Source: Isoetes taiwanensis (taxonomy: Eukaryota; Streptophyta; Lycopodiopsida; Isoetales; Isoetaceae). From it: 64,000 nucleotides of DNA. Shown here one piece after another: positions 35,816 through 45,837 of the stretch (the stretch's first letter is position 1; each line of letters starts with the position of its first letter). The notes under the pieces are model-generated. The model saw only the letters and a program-made list of their open reading frames with translations, was not told the DNA's origin and searched no databases. The stretch is taken from assembly GCA_021234155.1 (NCBI GenBank), contig JAJEKV010000098.1, positions 1,653,771-1,717,770 of the forward strand, in the 5' to 3' direction. Made by a program: the position numbers and the translations under genes.

Positions 35816-36639
35816 AGCTAGTATTAGAGATTTCTAGAATTGCAATGGCTCATAATAATGGCAAACATGATAAAGCTGATAATGCTTGGCTGTCTATAGG
35901 GAATTTTGTAGGCTTAAATTACACATTTGTACATAAAGATATGATTATTACTGATGACCATTTTGTGATATTTAGAGCTGCTGATTGCTCTTACCACGAG
36001 GATGAATTGTAAGCCCACCTTTCCTGATTTGTCTAATTATGCGGCTGCTACAGAGATTTTCAACAATGAGCACTTATGGCCCATTCCTCCCTCCATTGAT
36101 GATTATCTGAATAAACTCAAGCCTTTTCTACTTAATGGATATCAGGCACACATCCTTGACAGGTTCCTCTTCTGCTATGAAAGACTTCTTACTGAAGACC
36201 AATTCCTCCATTTCAGAGACATCTTCTACCATCATAAAGCCTTGCACGATGCTCATGGAGAAGCTCTCATCCTTGTCTCAGATGCGCCCCCTCTCTGGTT
36301 CTTTGCTTTTCCCCCAGAGTGGAATGAGATTGGCTGGCAAATGGACTCGGTGGCTACAGATTTGGTGATCATTGAAGAAGACGACACTGGATCAGACTCG
36401 GATTTCATGCTTCAAGATCTTTAACCTTCATCGGATTCTTCTCCTTCGGCTCAGTGTATGTATTGGTCCCCTGTCCCAATTTTGCAGACTATAACTCCTA
36501 TGATTAGATGAATTCCAGAGTATATATAAGCAGTTGGAATTTCAGAAACTGCTGAACCTAAGGGGTTCATTTTGGCTTTTATGTAATCTTTTATGATCAA
36601 TAGAAATCTTCCTTTTCTCCAAAAAAAAAAAAAAAAAAA
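35785..36639 (+). mobile_element. LINE B, 3' part: unusual C-terminal domain and poly(A)
   Basis: Downstream of LINE C the plus strand resumes coding text in two frames, 35785-36012 (VLEISRIAMAHNNGKHDKADNAW) and 36002-36424 (140 codons, ending in an acidic EEDDTGSDSDF tail). The frames overlap by 11 bases, so either a frameshift joins them or the second is a separate ORF. A 3' UTR with TATATATAAG and AATAGAAA text leads to a 19-base poly(A) at 36621-36639. Position makes this the C-terminal extension of the LINE B polyprotein. Its domain is not one I recognise, and it is not RNase H; it resembles the terminal piece of LINE A. GTG (35785) as a start is not meaningful. Confidence 0.6.
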
Positions 36640-37181
36640 GGGAAAGAGTGGATTGCAAGGTAGCCTGGAAGAAATGTTTTTCCAAATCTCATGGTGGATT
36701 GACATTATTAGACTTTGCTTTTCATAGCAAGATCCTTATATAAGTAAGTTCATCTGGCAATTGTTGAATGGAAAGATGAACTCTTCCAGCCTTCAATTCA
36801 TATATCAATCATTGATCCATTGTATTCCAGTGCCAAATCTTCCTTATAAGCAGACATTCCATGGGCTTTTCTTAAGGTCTTATAAGGAAACATCCTCTTT
36901 TTTAGAAGGCTTGTTAAAAGCATGGGAGCGTGCTAAGAGCCCGTGGAGACTATGTAGAAAACTTGTCATTTTGTCACAACGTCAGTCTGGTGGTTAGCAG
37001 TCACAACCAATGGAGATCCAAAATTGATGTTCTCTCAAGTGGATATAAGAAGCTTAAGGAGAATCTTGTTGTCAGAAGTGAATTGCATTGGAGGTTGGTA
37101 GTCTCAATGGTGGTTGTTTTCCATCATTGTCAGGCATATGTGTTTGAGAACACTATACCAGAGTGGATTCATGCTTGTTGA
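36640..37181 (+). mobile_element. LINE E fragment (plus strand)
   Basis: Immediately after the LINE B poly(A), the plus strand reads VAWKKCFSKSHGGLTLLDF, the 'GGL...' connection motif of plant L1 elements, then SKFIWQLLNG-like text with frameshifts and an open frame at 36761-36997 containing KAWERAKSPWRL. It lacks RT catalytic boxes and an obvious tail of its own. It is either the target into which LINE B inserted or a separate old fragment. Confidence 0.5.
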
Positions 37182-37535
37182 GTATTGATAGTGGATATAG
37201 CATAAACATCATTCTGTATTGTTCGCGATGTTGTTTATTTCTCAAATCATGTAATAAATTTAGGATATTGATATGCAATTTTCTCCTTCCTACATTCTAG
37301 GTTGTTCTTCTAGTATGTATCAAGATGGATTTCCATGTTCTCCTCATTGTGGTCAAGGTTGTATTGATTTGTTTTGTATTGCTCCTCTCCCAATTCATAT
37401 AACTTTCCCATTGTTTATATTTAGGATATTTAGGGAAGACTCTTTCCTCAACCATTGATCAGCCAAGGGAACTACTTAGATTACTTCATTATGTTTCACA
37501 AATATTTAAGCATATAACCGAGTCATTCTATGCAT

Positions 37536-37612
37536 TGCATTGTATTGTATTGTATTGTATTGTATTGTATTGTATTGTATTGTATTGTATTGTATTGTAT
37601 TGTATTGTATTG
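37536..37612. repeat. (TGTAT)n pentanucleotide microsatellite
   Basis: About 14-15 nearly perfect TGTAT units. It lies at the 3' side of the minus-strand LINE D, where it reads (ATACA)n on the coding strand, so it may be the element's 3'-terminal short tandem repeat, as CR1/RTE-type LINEs have in place of poly(A). Confidence 0.9.
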
Positions 37613-39350
37613 CATTTAATTTCATTTGACCGAAGGTCCTATGACTAAGGTACAAGGTGTGAGCTCAGCTTCAAACACCCGATATGCCACTTTTATACAT
37701 TTTCAAAGTGACTATATTAGTCACAAGGGTCGGTGAAAGTGATGAAAAAATCCAAATTTTTAATTTGGAAAAAAATCACTCCCCCCCCTCCCAAACCTTC
37801 CCTGTATAGCCGTATTGCTACCTCAAGGGGCTGATGACGTGCCATTCCCTTTGTTGGTGTCCTATAATCTTTGTTGCGTTTTGTACCTGTTCTCATGTTC
37901 CTCTAGAATCTGCTTCAATGCTTTGGTTGTGTTATCTGTTGTGGCTACCTCTCTCATTGTCCTCCCCCCCCCTTCCCCACTGAATTCCTCCAATTTACGC
38001 TTTCCCATTTCATTCTTATCGTTTCATATGCCAGACATCTGTTCCACACATGCTCTTCATCTTTAACCTCTTGCAGATCACAAAGCTAGCATAACATGTC
38101 CTCTCTTTTCACTATCGGGCATTGCCATCTTTCCCGCTCAATCCATAATTTATGATTACCCATTCTGAATATGCACAGTGTGATTCTAGTTGCCTTTGAC
38201 TGGCTGCTATCTGTGTATATGTCTTGTCCGATACTCCTCTCAGGGTTCATCATTTCTAAGTACATTCTCAACTTTACATCCGGTTGCTTTTCTATCCATG
38301 CCTTAAGTAACCTTTTATGCAGGTTCCCCTCTTCACTATTTAATAACTTATCTTCCACTTCCCTCCAGATAACACATCCCAGCCTATCCGCCCATATGAT
38401 AAGTTCAGACACCCACCCTCCTTTGCCCTCTCTTGCCATTTCAATCGAGGTCTTAATCGCCTGTCTTACTAGTTTCTCCTTTGATCAATGTGCCATATTT
38501 CGGCTTAGAAAGGCAATTGTCCTATCCAGATTCAGTATTTCAAATGGAATGATCCATGTCTCATACAATGATATTGGCGCCGGTGTGGATTTCTTTATTC
38601 CTAGCTCCCTGCATTGAAAGTGTTTTATCAGACCCTCCCCTTTGTTCCATTTTCCTGCTGTGGTGCTTCGTCCCCACACTTCTATTCCATATAAAACAGC
38701 TGGAGTCAATGTTATATTGAACATACCCTTCTTTACACCCCAATCCGTTATGTTCTGTTGTGTGCAGATCGATTGCATTCCATAGTAATTTTTGATTGCT
38801 ACCTGCCATCTCTCTTCCATTCCACGCTTCCATGTCTTTTTAACCGTCGTTTTGTATTCCAAGTACTTATATTCCTTTGCTTTTTTAATCTTCTGCCCCA
38901 TGTATTTGACATCTTTTTTCTTGTCCGTTTTTCCAATGCTGACTATTTATGTTTTATCAATGTTTACTGTCAGCCCTGTTTTTTGGCAGAATTCCTCCAG
39001 AATTCACATGAGCTCATCTAAGCAATCCTTACTCAGGGTCATCAAGATTAGATCATCCACATATAGCATACATGGTACTTTGTCATAGGAGATGATCGGA
39101 GCCTCTCTATTCCCACATCTGTTCCTTATAAATTCTCCTAGTGCATCTATGTATAGCCCAAAGATCTTCGGCGAGAGCGGGCATCCTTGCTTCACCCATA
39201 TATCAGGGATGAGTTTATCGTCATCCAAACTCATCCATGTTGTAGAAATTGTGGCGATAAATGTTATTTTGTCCGTTTTTTTGAAAGCGATATCTTTCTC
39301 TTCCTTTATAATTCTTATATAAATGAGGGAGATTTTTTTTTTTTTTACAT
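37613..39350 (-). mobile_element. LINE D, RT fragment of a non-L1 clade (minus strand)
   Basis: The minus strand encodes VKQGCPLSPKIFGLYIDAL and MLYVDDLILM (catalytic YVDD; 39004-39234), a VNIDKT-like segment, then AVLYGIEVWG with TPAPISLYETW (38485-38901) and a long helical C-terminal part (38086-38439) ending in a Cys/His knuckle-like EEHVWNRC. The GCPLSP...LFGLYID and YGIEVWG motifs mark the CR1/RTE-like group common in ferns and bryophytes, distinct from LINEs A-C. Several frameshifts are present and upstream RT boxes are missing, so it is a 5'-truncated dead copy. The 3' region runs to the pentanucleotide array at 37.6 kb. Confidence 0.78.
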
Positions 39351-39479
39351 ATAATATGGCTACTTAGATTGAAAGGAATGGAAAATATTTCTAAGCACTT
39401 TTACCAAAAAATTATAAACGTATAAAATGAAGGAGGGCGATTTGTTTTGATAACATGGAAACGGATTTTGAAAGAAATG

Positions 39480-39862
39480 CCACATATTTCTAGGCAATAT
39501 TACCAAAAATTAATCTACAAATACAAAAGCATACAAAATGAATGCGAGAGCTTATTACTGCTAAGGTTTTTCCCTCGAAAACCCTTCGGGGCGGGGGTTT
39601 TTTAATCCCATCAGTAATACGCTTGCTGCTCTCTTTTTGTTTGGGTCCCCTAGGCCAATTGGTCTCTGTGGATGCTAAAAAACCTATTCTATTCTTTATG
39701 ACAACTGGTTTGTCTGCTATTGAAGCCTTCACCTCCTTTTGCTATATAATCTGTATTGTCCTTACTGCAAACCCGTTTGGCCTCATAGCCTCTACATCCA
39801 TCTCTTCTTATCTATTTGTCATTGCAACAAGCTGGTTTTGTAATATCTCCTCTTCTTCTTAG
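39480..39862 (-). other. coding-like stretch of unknown origin
   Basis: Both strands are open (39542-39862 plus; 39490-39732 minus). The minus strand looks the more protein-like: a charged N-terminal part (LQNQLVAMTNR) followed by NRIGFLASTETNWPRGPKQK and KKPPPRR. It lies just upstream of LINE D on the same strand and could be an ORF1-like piece or an unrelated fragment. No domain recognised. Confidence 0.2.
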
Positions 39863-40436
39863 TTATGAACTATGGTGGCTACCAATTTTTTCTTCTGGAT
39901 ATTGCCACGCCAAACCTATCTCTGGGTGCTTGCATAGGTCACAAGCAGACCATGAGTAACAAAACAATGTCAAAAATTGGTTTTGCCCTAAATGTGTCGA
40001 TACTGAATGTTGCATGTGGCACTTTTTTGCAAAAACTGGAATTTAGTTATGCCACAATCATTAATAGTGCACCATGCCAGAGTAAGATATTACCTGAGAA
40101 GATCCTTACTCATAAAAACTTGCTTCCCAAAGAGCTTCATAAAGAGTGGCTGCATAAAGAGTGTTCTTCGCCCAATTTGGGTGCATAATCAATAAATGTG
40201 AATATAGGACATTTACTACTGTTAAGTCCACTAATTGTTTAATTCCGAAACAATTTTTAGTTTATTTTCCTTAATAAAGCCAAATGTTGGCTAACTCAAG
40301 CAGGATGGGCATGTTCTATGCTTTGTTACAAAGCATCTATTATTACAGCAGTAGTTTTTTCTATTATTACAGCAATATTGAGCTCATTTACTACATGTGA
40401 CGCAGGTATAGATTATTCAAGGATATATCTGCAGGT

Positions 40437-41900
40437 TTGACTAAAGATAATAAGATGCTAAAGAATGTTATCACGCATTGGATCTCCTTATATTACTCGG
40501 CTGAACGGATCTTCAATGAATATCCAGCACTAGTTGCACTAATGGATAAGATATGTGTTAAAAAAACTGAGGAGACGGAGAAGGCTTTGGAACTATTAAC
40601 TCTCCTTACAGATACTGAGACCTTGTTGACATTAGCAGGCAATGCATATTTGAATTGGATATTAATGGCATTGATCTATCGTGTAAAAAGTAACTCTGAT
40701 TTGATGCATTTCTCATATATAGGTCTGTTGTTAATGCTCCTGCAAATGCATATGCTAGTAAAGCTGGCAGAAAAAGAAACCATGTACATCTCAGAATATA
40801 GCAACATAAGGAAGTTGTCATGCCATGCCTTGGGGTGTTTGGACACAACCGCTTCTACAGTGCCATACAACAAAGAAAAATTTCCTTCATGGTACAAGTT
40901 TGTTGAAATTGAGAGCACAAATACGAAGAGCTTTTTGGATGATTCTAAAGACAAAGTTTGTGTGAAAGCACATTCTCGATTAGTGCAGGTATATTAATTC
41001 ATTATCCTTTTAATTTTGCTGATTTATGGTCTTGTGTATGTCATACGTCAGCTTCATAAATTTACCAAGTATTAAAAGAATGTTAAGCTTTTGAAGATTG
41101 TATAACATTAGTATAGCAGGTGTATTTTCACTATTTTGGGCTGTTTTGATGTGTGCCTAAGCACTAGATTGTGTTGCAGATGTATACGACAAGAACTATA
41201 GTCCGTGGTCGTCTTCCAATAAGGAGCCCTACAAGTAGAGAAGCTTTCAATAATACAATGGACGCGGTGAGGGGGAATCTTACTCAAGTTGCAAAAGCCT
41301 CAGCAGCTGAAATTCGTTCTCGCTTTTCAAGAGACGATTTGCTGGAAGCAATGGCTATTGTATATCCACAGTTTTGGTTACATTCACAAGGTATTGAAAA
41401 TGCTCAATTACAATTCAAGAAAAATATGAAGGTTATTATAAAGCATTTTTCACATACTACTGTTATGCATGAAGAGAAGATATATGGTATTTTTAGTGGA
41501 GAAGAATTGCTTGCCCAATCGGAATGTTTTTGGCAGCACTATGTGGGCACATGTTGAGAACTTGGAGAAGCCAACTAAATGTGGTGCAATCACAAGGTTT
41601 TGGATAAAAATTGGGTATAGTCAAGTGCTATGAGAGCACATGCCTGCGTATTTCAAGCTTGCGGATCTTTATCAAACTATGATACTTGGTTCTACAGAGA
41701 ACTTTTGATCTCGTGGGAGTCCTTAAAAATAAGGTGCAGTAACAAACTCACCAAGAATCTAGATTTGTGCCTTCGAGCATATGCAAGCGAGTATACTATC
41801 GAAGAATTTCCATATGAGAGGGCACTGGCTGCTTAGAATTCTTTATGTAATAGACGTGGTCAAGATAAAACTTCACAAATAGGAGAGGTTCAATCTACAG
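40437..41900 (+). pseudogene. hAT-like transposase remnant with an intron
   Basis: The first open frame (40437-40988) contains HWISLYYSAERIFNEYPALVALMDK, the 'TRW-S...R-...-WPAL' region of hAT-family/DUF4371-type transposases, then LLTDTETLLTLA. It ends at a donor GTGCAG|GTATAT (40988/40989). A 191-nt intron ends at GTGTTGCAG (41179), and the next exon (41180-41557) keeps phase 0. It reads RSRFSRDDLLEAMAIVYPQFWL, a segment typical of this family. Further decayed text runs to ~41.9 kb (LLISWESLKIRCSNKL, then a VVKIKLH-like stretch resembling the C-terminal dimerisation region). No RW-rich N-terminal BED finger or catalytic Asp block is visible. Frameshifts after 41557 make it a probable pseudogene; a domesticated gene is possible but less likely. 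Confidence 0.55.
40989..41179 (+). other. predicted intron of the hAT-like gene
   Basis: Donor CAG|GTATAT, acceptor TGTGTTGCAG, length 191 nt, AT-rich, with exon frames in phase 0 on both sides. The intron introduces an immediate stop if read through, which supports splicing. Confidence 0.6.
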
Positions 41901-43249
41901 GATGGCAAGCTTAAATATAGTGGTAAGTAGAAAATCCTTTATCTTTCCTTTTGTTAAATATAAGTAGTTAAATATTTAGTTACAATAAGTAGTTGACTAA
42001 GGAAGATATTGAAAGTCTGATCGTAGATGAGAACTTATACGAGCTCGACATGATGAAAATGTTTCTCTCTCCAACTGCCCATCAGGTAGTTAATTGTTTG
42101 GCTAAGTGTGAAATGAGCCTTTTATCCTGATGAAAAACAAACTGATCGAATTATCATGAGCTTGATTAGACAATGATTATCTGCATTAGATACCTGAAAC
42201 ATTCTATGCCTATTCCAAATCTTTTACTTCTTTCCACAATTCATGTCCGTAACAATAACTCCTACTATAATACCAGTCAACATGCTATTATAATTTTCTC
42301 TTGTAAACTCAGCTTTTAATAGTAGGCAAGGGCATGATCAATTTTGGTGGATTATTCTTGTACTTGGCCTCTGGTACCTTGGTCAGCGATGAATCTAGTT
42401 AAGGCTCGCTTTTGAATAAGGGGGCAATGACAATGGCTGCTCTCTGTTAGAAAAATAGAGGTTTGTCTTTTCTAATAGGTGACGTACGTGTTAAAGCAAT
42501 GGAAGCAACAACAGAGAGTAATGTTACAAGCAAGTTAACTGTATTTAGATTTATGATGTTGCATGCAGCTTCAACAAAGTTGTGCTTTGATAAAGCTTCC
42601 CACTATATTCCATGAACATGGTTTAAAAGCTTCCCTTTCATCTTTCCTTTTGTTAAATATTTAGTTACTGTAAGTAGTAAGTTGTTAAATGTAGAGGTTA
42701 AGAGTTTCTGTTTCTGCCATAATTTCATAAATGTAGAGGTTAAATTTTGTGATTGGTCAAATATAAACTGAATTTCATTTGTATTATTATGTACAGAAAA
42801 AGCTCATGCTGATGTAATGAACAGCGGTAGAAGTCAGATGCTTTTGTTGCCATGGATCTGAATGCTGTTAGAAACACATGCATGGGCAGATCAAATTATT
42901 TGCGGATACTTGATTCGGTCTACGAGTTCACATAAACAAAATTGACCTCTTTAAGTTATCTATGAAGCGAGTTGAGATTAGACTTCTTTGCTAAAAGTTC
43001 CGCGTTGATGTGATTCATATTTTTTATTTAACTTTACCAAAGATTATCTTCCGTAGGTTATCATTTTGGGTTCTATTATTTTAAATGCTTATGCTATAGG
43101 ATCGGGACCAGTCTGCAAGAATGGTATTCATAGTTTAATTATCTTTCATTTAAATAGTTAGGTTCTTAAAATCCTCGACATTAAAAAAATGTCATGCAGT
43201 CTAGAGATGATTCAATCGTCCACAATTGATGTCAGTGCATCCTACCTCA
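41901..43249. other. unassigned AT-rich stretch
   Basis: No gene supported. Repeated text of TTTAAATATAAGTAGTTAAATATTTAGTTAC type occurs at ~41.95 and ~42.65 kb, a short internal duplication. Confidence 0.4.
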
Positions 43250-44640
43250 CGGAGGTATGACCCGACAAACCGTATTCAATAGCATATAGCGGTTGGCCAG
43301 GCATAGTAGCCGAACATTCGGATATGGGCAAATCTTGAAGGAGAATCACGGAGGAGCATGACATTCATCCGCAATAAATACAGTGCTTGTCTTGTGAAAG
43401 CCTTTGCTCGTGCTTCAGAGCTAGCGTCTGTCTCATAATCTGGTGATGTGCACGATGCGAATGGAAGCTATAAGTCTGCTTCTTCATGGAGCGGGTGTAC
43501 AAAATGCTTGGTTATTGGGCCTCTCATTGAGCCTAGGATTGACTTGTAGCGATGAGTATGCGACTTAACGCGTCGCGTCCGAGCATCACGCATCGAGCTT
43601 CGCGAAGGAAAGTATCGTAGATACAACTTAGGGCTTGTGATCTTTCTTTGTCCTTACATATGCGCATCTGTTTACTGTACACCCAGTGAGAACCGAGCTT
43701 GCTTGTCCTTCCGGCCGGGCTTTTGGGCGTTGGGGACTAAGCCATGGCCAAAGCAGGTTGGGCAAACGTGTATCACCATAACGACCACCTACGGAAGTAA
43801 ATGATATAGCGTTCCAATGCTGACCGTTGAGGGTAGAAAACGCCTGTCTCTGGGTAGAGTTCTCGCCTGTAGACGTGGACTTTACCCCAAAGGGCTCGTG
43901 CCAAGAAGGCTTTACTTGCTTTCGAGGTCATTCCGGTGTTGAGGGATATCACGGTTACACTTCTGCCCATACAAAGGACCCGGCAGACCAAGGCCGAAAA
44001 CAAAATTGATACTGGTGACCCGGGCATAGAACTACCCAGTAGGCATTGTTACGCCAACTCCCTCGTGCTTTCAACCTGCGTGACTTCCTTTCTGTCGATA
44101 GCTGACATCAATCGTCGTAGCGAAGAGAACTTCGATCCCCAAGTACTTGTAAGTGGGAGCTACCTCGTCTTGTCCCTGGTAAAGTGAATATGGGGAACCC
44201 TTGGCGGCGATGATGAAACTAGCAGCACCCTAGTTTTAGCCAAGTTAACTCTCATGCCAATGAATCGGCCGAGAGAAAGTGTCAAGGGCATCGGTGGCGT
44301 TGCATGTCCTCACGGGTATAGGCGAGGAGGTTGACATCGTCCGGTATATATGAGTTGCAGTTGTGTGATGCATGAGATGGGCGCCCGCACCTCCATGCTT
44401 TCGAAGAGCCAATCTTCAGTGGTCAATGTACTGGAAGCCAAGAAGTTTGGGAGAGAGCGACCGGCACTCGATACTCTTGATTATTGGCTGTCACGACGAT
44501 GTGTCGACTGAGCATGCCTCATATAGCCTATAGACTACATTACACTGCAAGTCAAGGGGAGTCCCCGACTACCCATGATCTGTCCCATTACATCCCGGAA
44601 CCTTTGTGTCCGCTTTGCGAAATCCCGCAACAGTAGTACC
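43250..44640 (-). pseudogene. LINE F, decayed CR1/RTE-like LINE (minus strand)
   Basis: Read on the minus strand with several frame changes: a DDVNLLAYTREDMQRH block (about 44350-44290; the Tyr of YxDD is damaged), then GMRVNLAKTRVL and DEVAPTYKYLGIEV (44270-44120), then in 43773-44027 a KAFLARAL...ETGVFYPQRSALERYIIYFRR block equivalent to the FLR..LG...ETG..PIE..ALER region of LINE D-type elements. Individual motifs are recognisable but no frame exceeds ~85 codons. The text is unusually GC-rich and CAG/CTG-poor, so part of the damage may be sequencing error. Confidence 0.6.
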
Positions 44641-45539
44641 GCGTTTTTGTAGGTGATTCACATATCCTCAATCAATGTCTGTGAGTGAAGATATGATCAA
44701 TGAATTAGATACGGGCCAAAGAAAAAAGCAATATTGTGCAATATTATATCCAAAGTCACAATTTGCTAAGGATGTGGTTTCAAAAATGAGAAACTCTAGG
44801 TATACCTTCCACGATCTATTACGCTATGCTTTAACAGCGGGTGAGGATAATGAGGAGCCTATGCCCATATTTTGACATATGCTTTGCATTTTTCGTGTGA
44901 GGAAATGCTAGTTATCGTACTCTGTTTGGCGTTCATGGCTCCTTGAAAGCTTGTTCGAGGAGGACTTCGATAGAACCTCAAGCATATTGACTAGGGAAAT
45001 GGGCCTTGGTTTCAAATTGGGGCCCAATTTGAGAAGCTAAAAGTGTGAGAATAGAGAGCTTGTAGCATAGCTTGTTGGTTCAGGACTCCGTTTTCAAGCG
45101 TTCTATAGCTCGTTAAGGGAAAAGAGAAGCAAGGACATGCATACCCAAAAGCAAAGAAAAGGAAAGGGCCATGCATGCCACAAAAGTATTATTAGTGAGT
45201 TAGAAGATGAATGCAAATTTGGAAGGGTTTTAATTTCCCTAACTACTCCTGATTCGGAAACAAGAATTCGTGAGTGTATTTTGCCATTTTAATTTTGCAC
45301 ATGACATGTATCCAGAGACATGTGGATTTACTTGCTAGAATTGAGGCATACCTGCTTGTAGTTCGCCTAAAGCATTAAGCAACTGCCGGGGAGGAGGAAG
45401 ACAGAGGAACAACATCGTTCTTCTTTCTTTGGGAGGTTTCTTCCTTTTCTCGAGCTTCCGCCTCATAATGGACCTGCTACCCATCCAGCCATGTTGATGC
45501 ATGTGAAACCTCTAGGTTGTAGGTAAAGAGTGGAGGAGA
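44641..45539. other. unassigned, one small ORF
   Basis: A 66-codon plus-strand frame (44675-44875, from TTG or GTG) has a protein-like composition (EDMINELDTGQRKKQY) but no known domain, and it lacks a convincing ATG. It may be an exon of a decayed element. Nothing else stands out. Confidence 0.3.
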
Positions 45540-45745
45540 CGGCATCCACCTGCGTGCTGGGTAACTAGCACATTCTTAATGTAGCGTTGCCTGCGTTGCT
45601 GGGTAGCTGCGTGCTACCTCGTGCTGGATTAACTGCGTTAGCAGAGGATTCTAACGGAGGTAACTAGCACAGCTGGTAACTTCGTGCCACCTCGTGAGAT
45701 GTTACCTCATGCCTGGGTAACTAGCACATGCTTTGAGCTATGTAA
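45540..45745. repeat. short repeats of GGTAACTAGCACA / CGTGCTACCTCGTG
   Basis: Within 200 bases GGTAACTAGCAC occurs three times, with interspersed TGCGTGCT, GCTACCTCGTG and GCCACCTCGTGA variants. It is a small degenerate tandem array next to the 3'-flank repeats of the globulin-like locus. Confidence 0.7.
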
Positions 45746-45837
45746 GTACTTTTTGTTGTTGTGATACACGATATATTTTGTTGTCATACACCATAGAAAG
45801 AACACATTCATAAAACTTAAGCTAAAAGCATGTTAGA

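Noticed and set aside
42127-42150. CTGATGA...CGAA as a hammerhead ribozyme core
   Set aside because: No stem II pairing and not within the PLE; no other CTGATGA plus GAAA arrangement with stems was found by eye.
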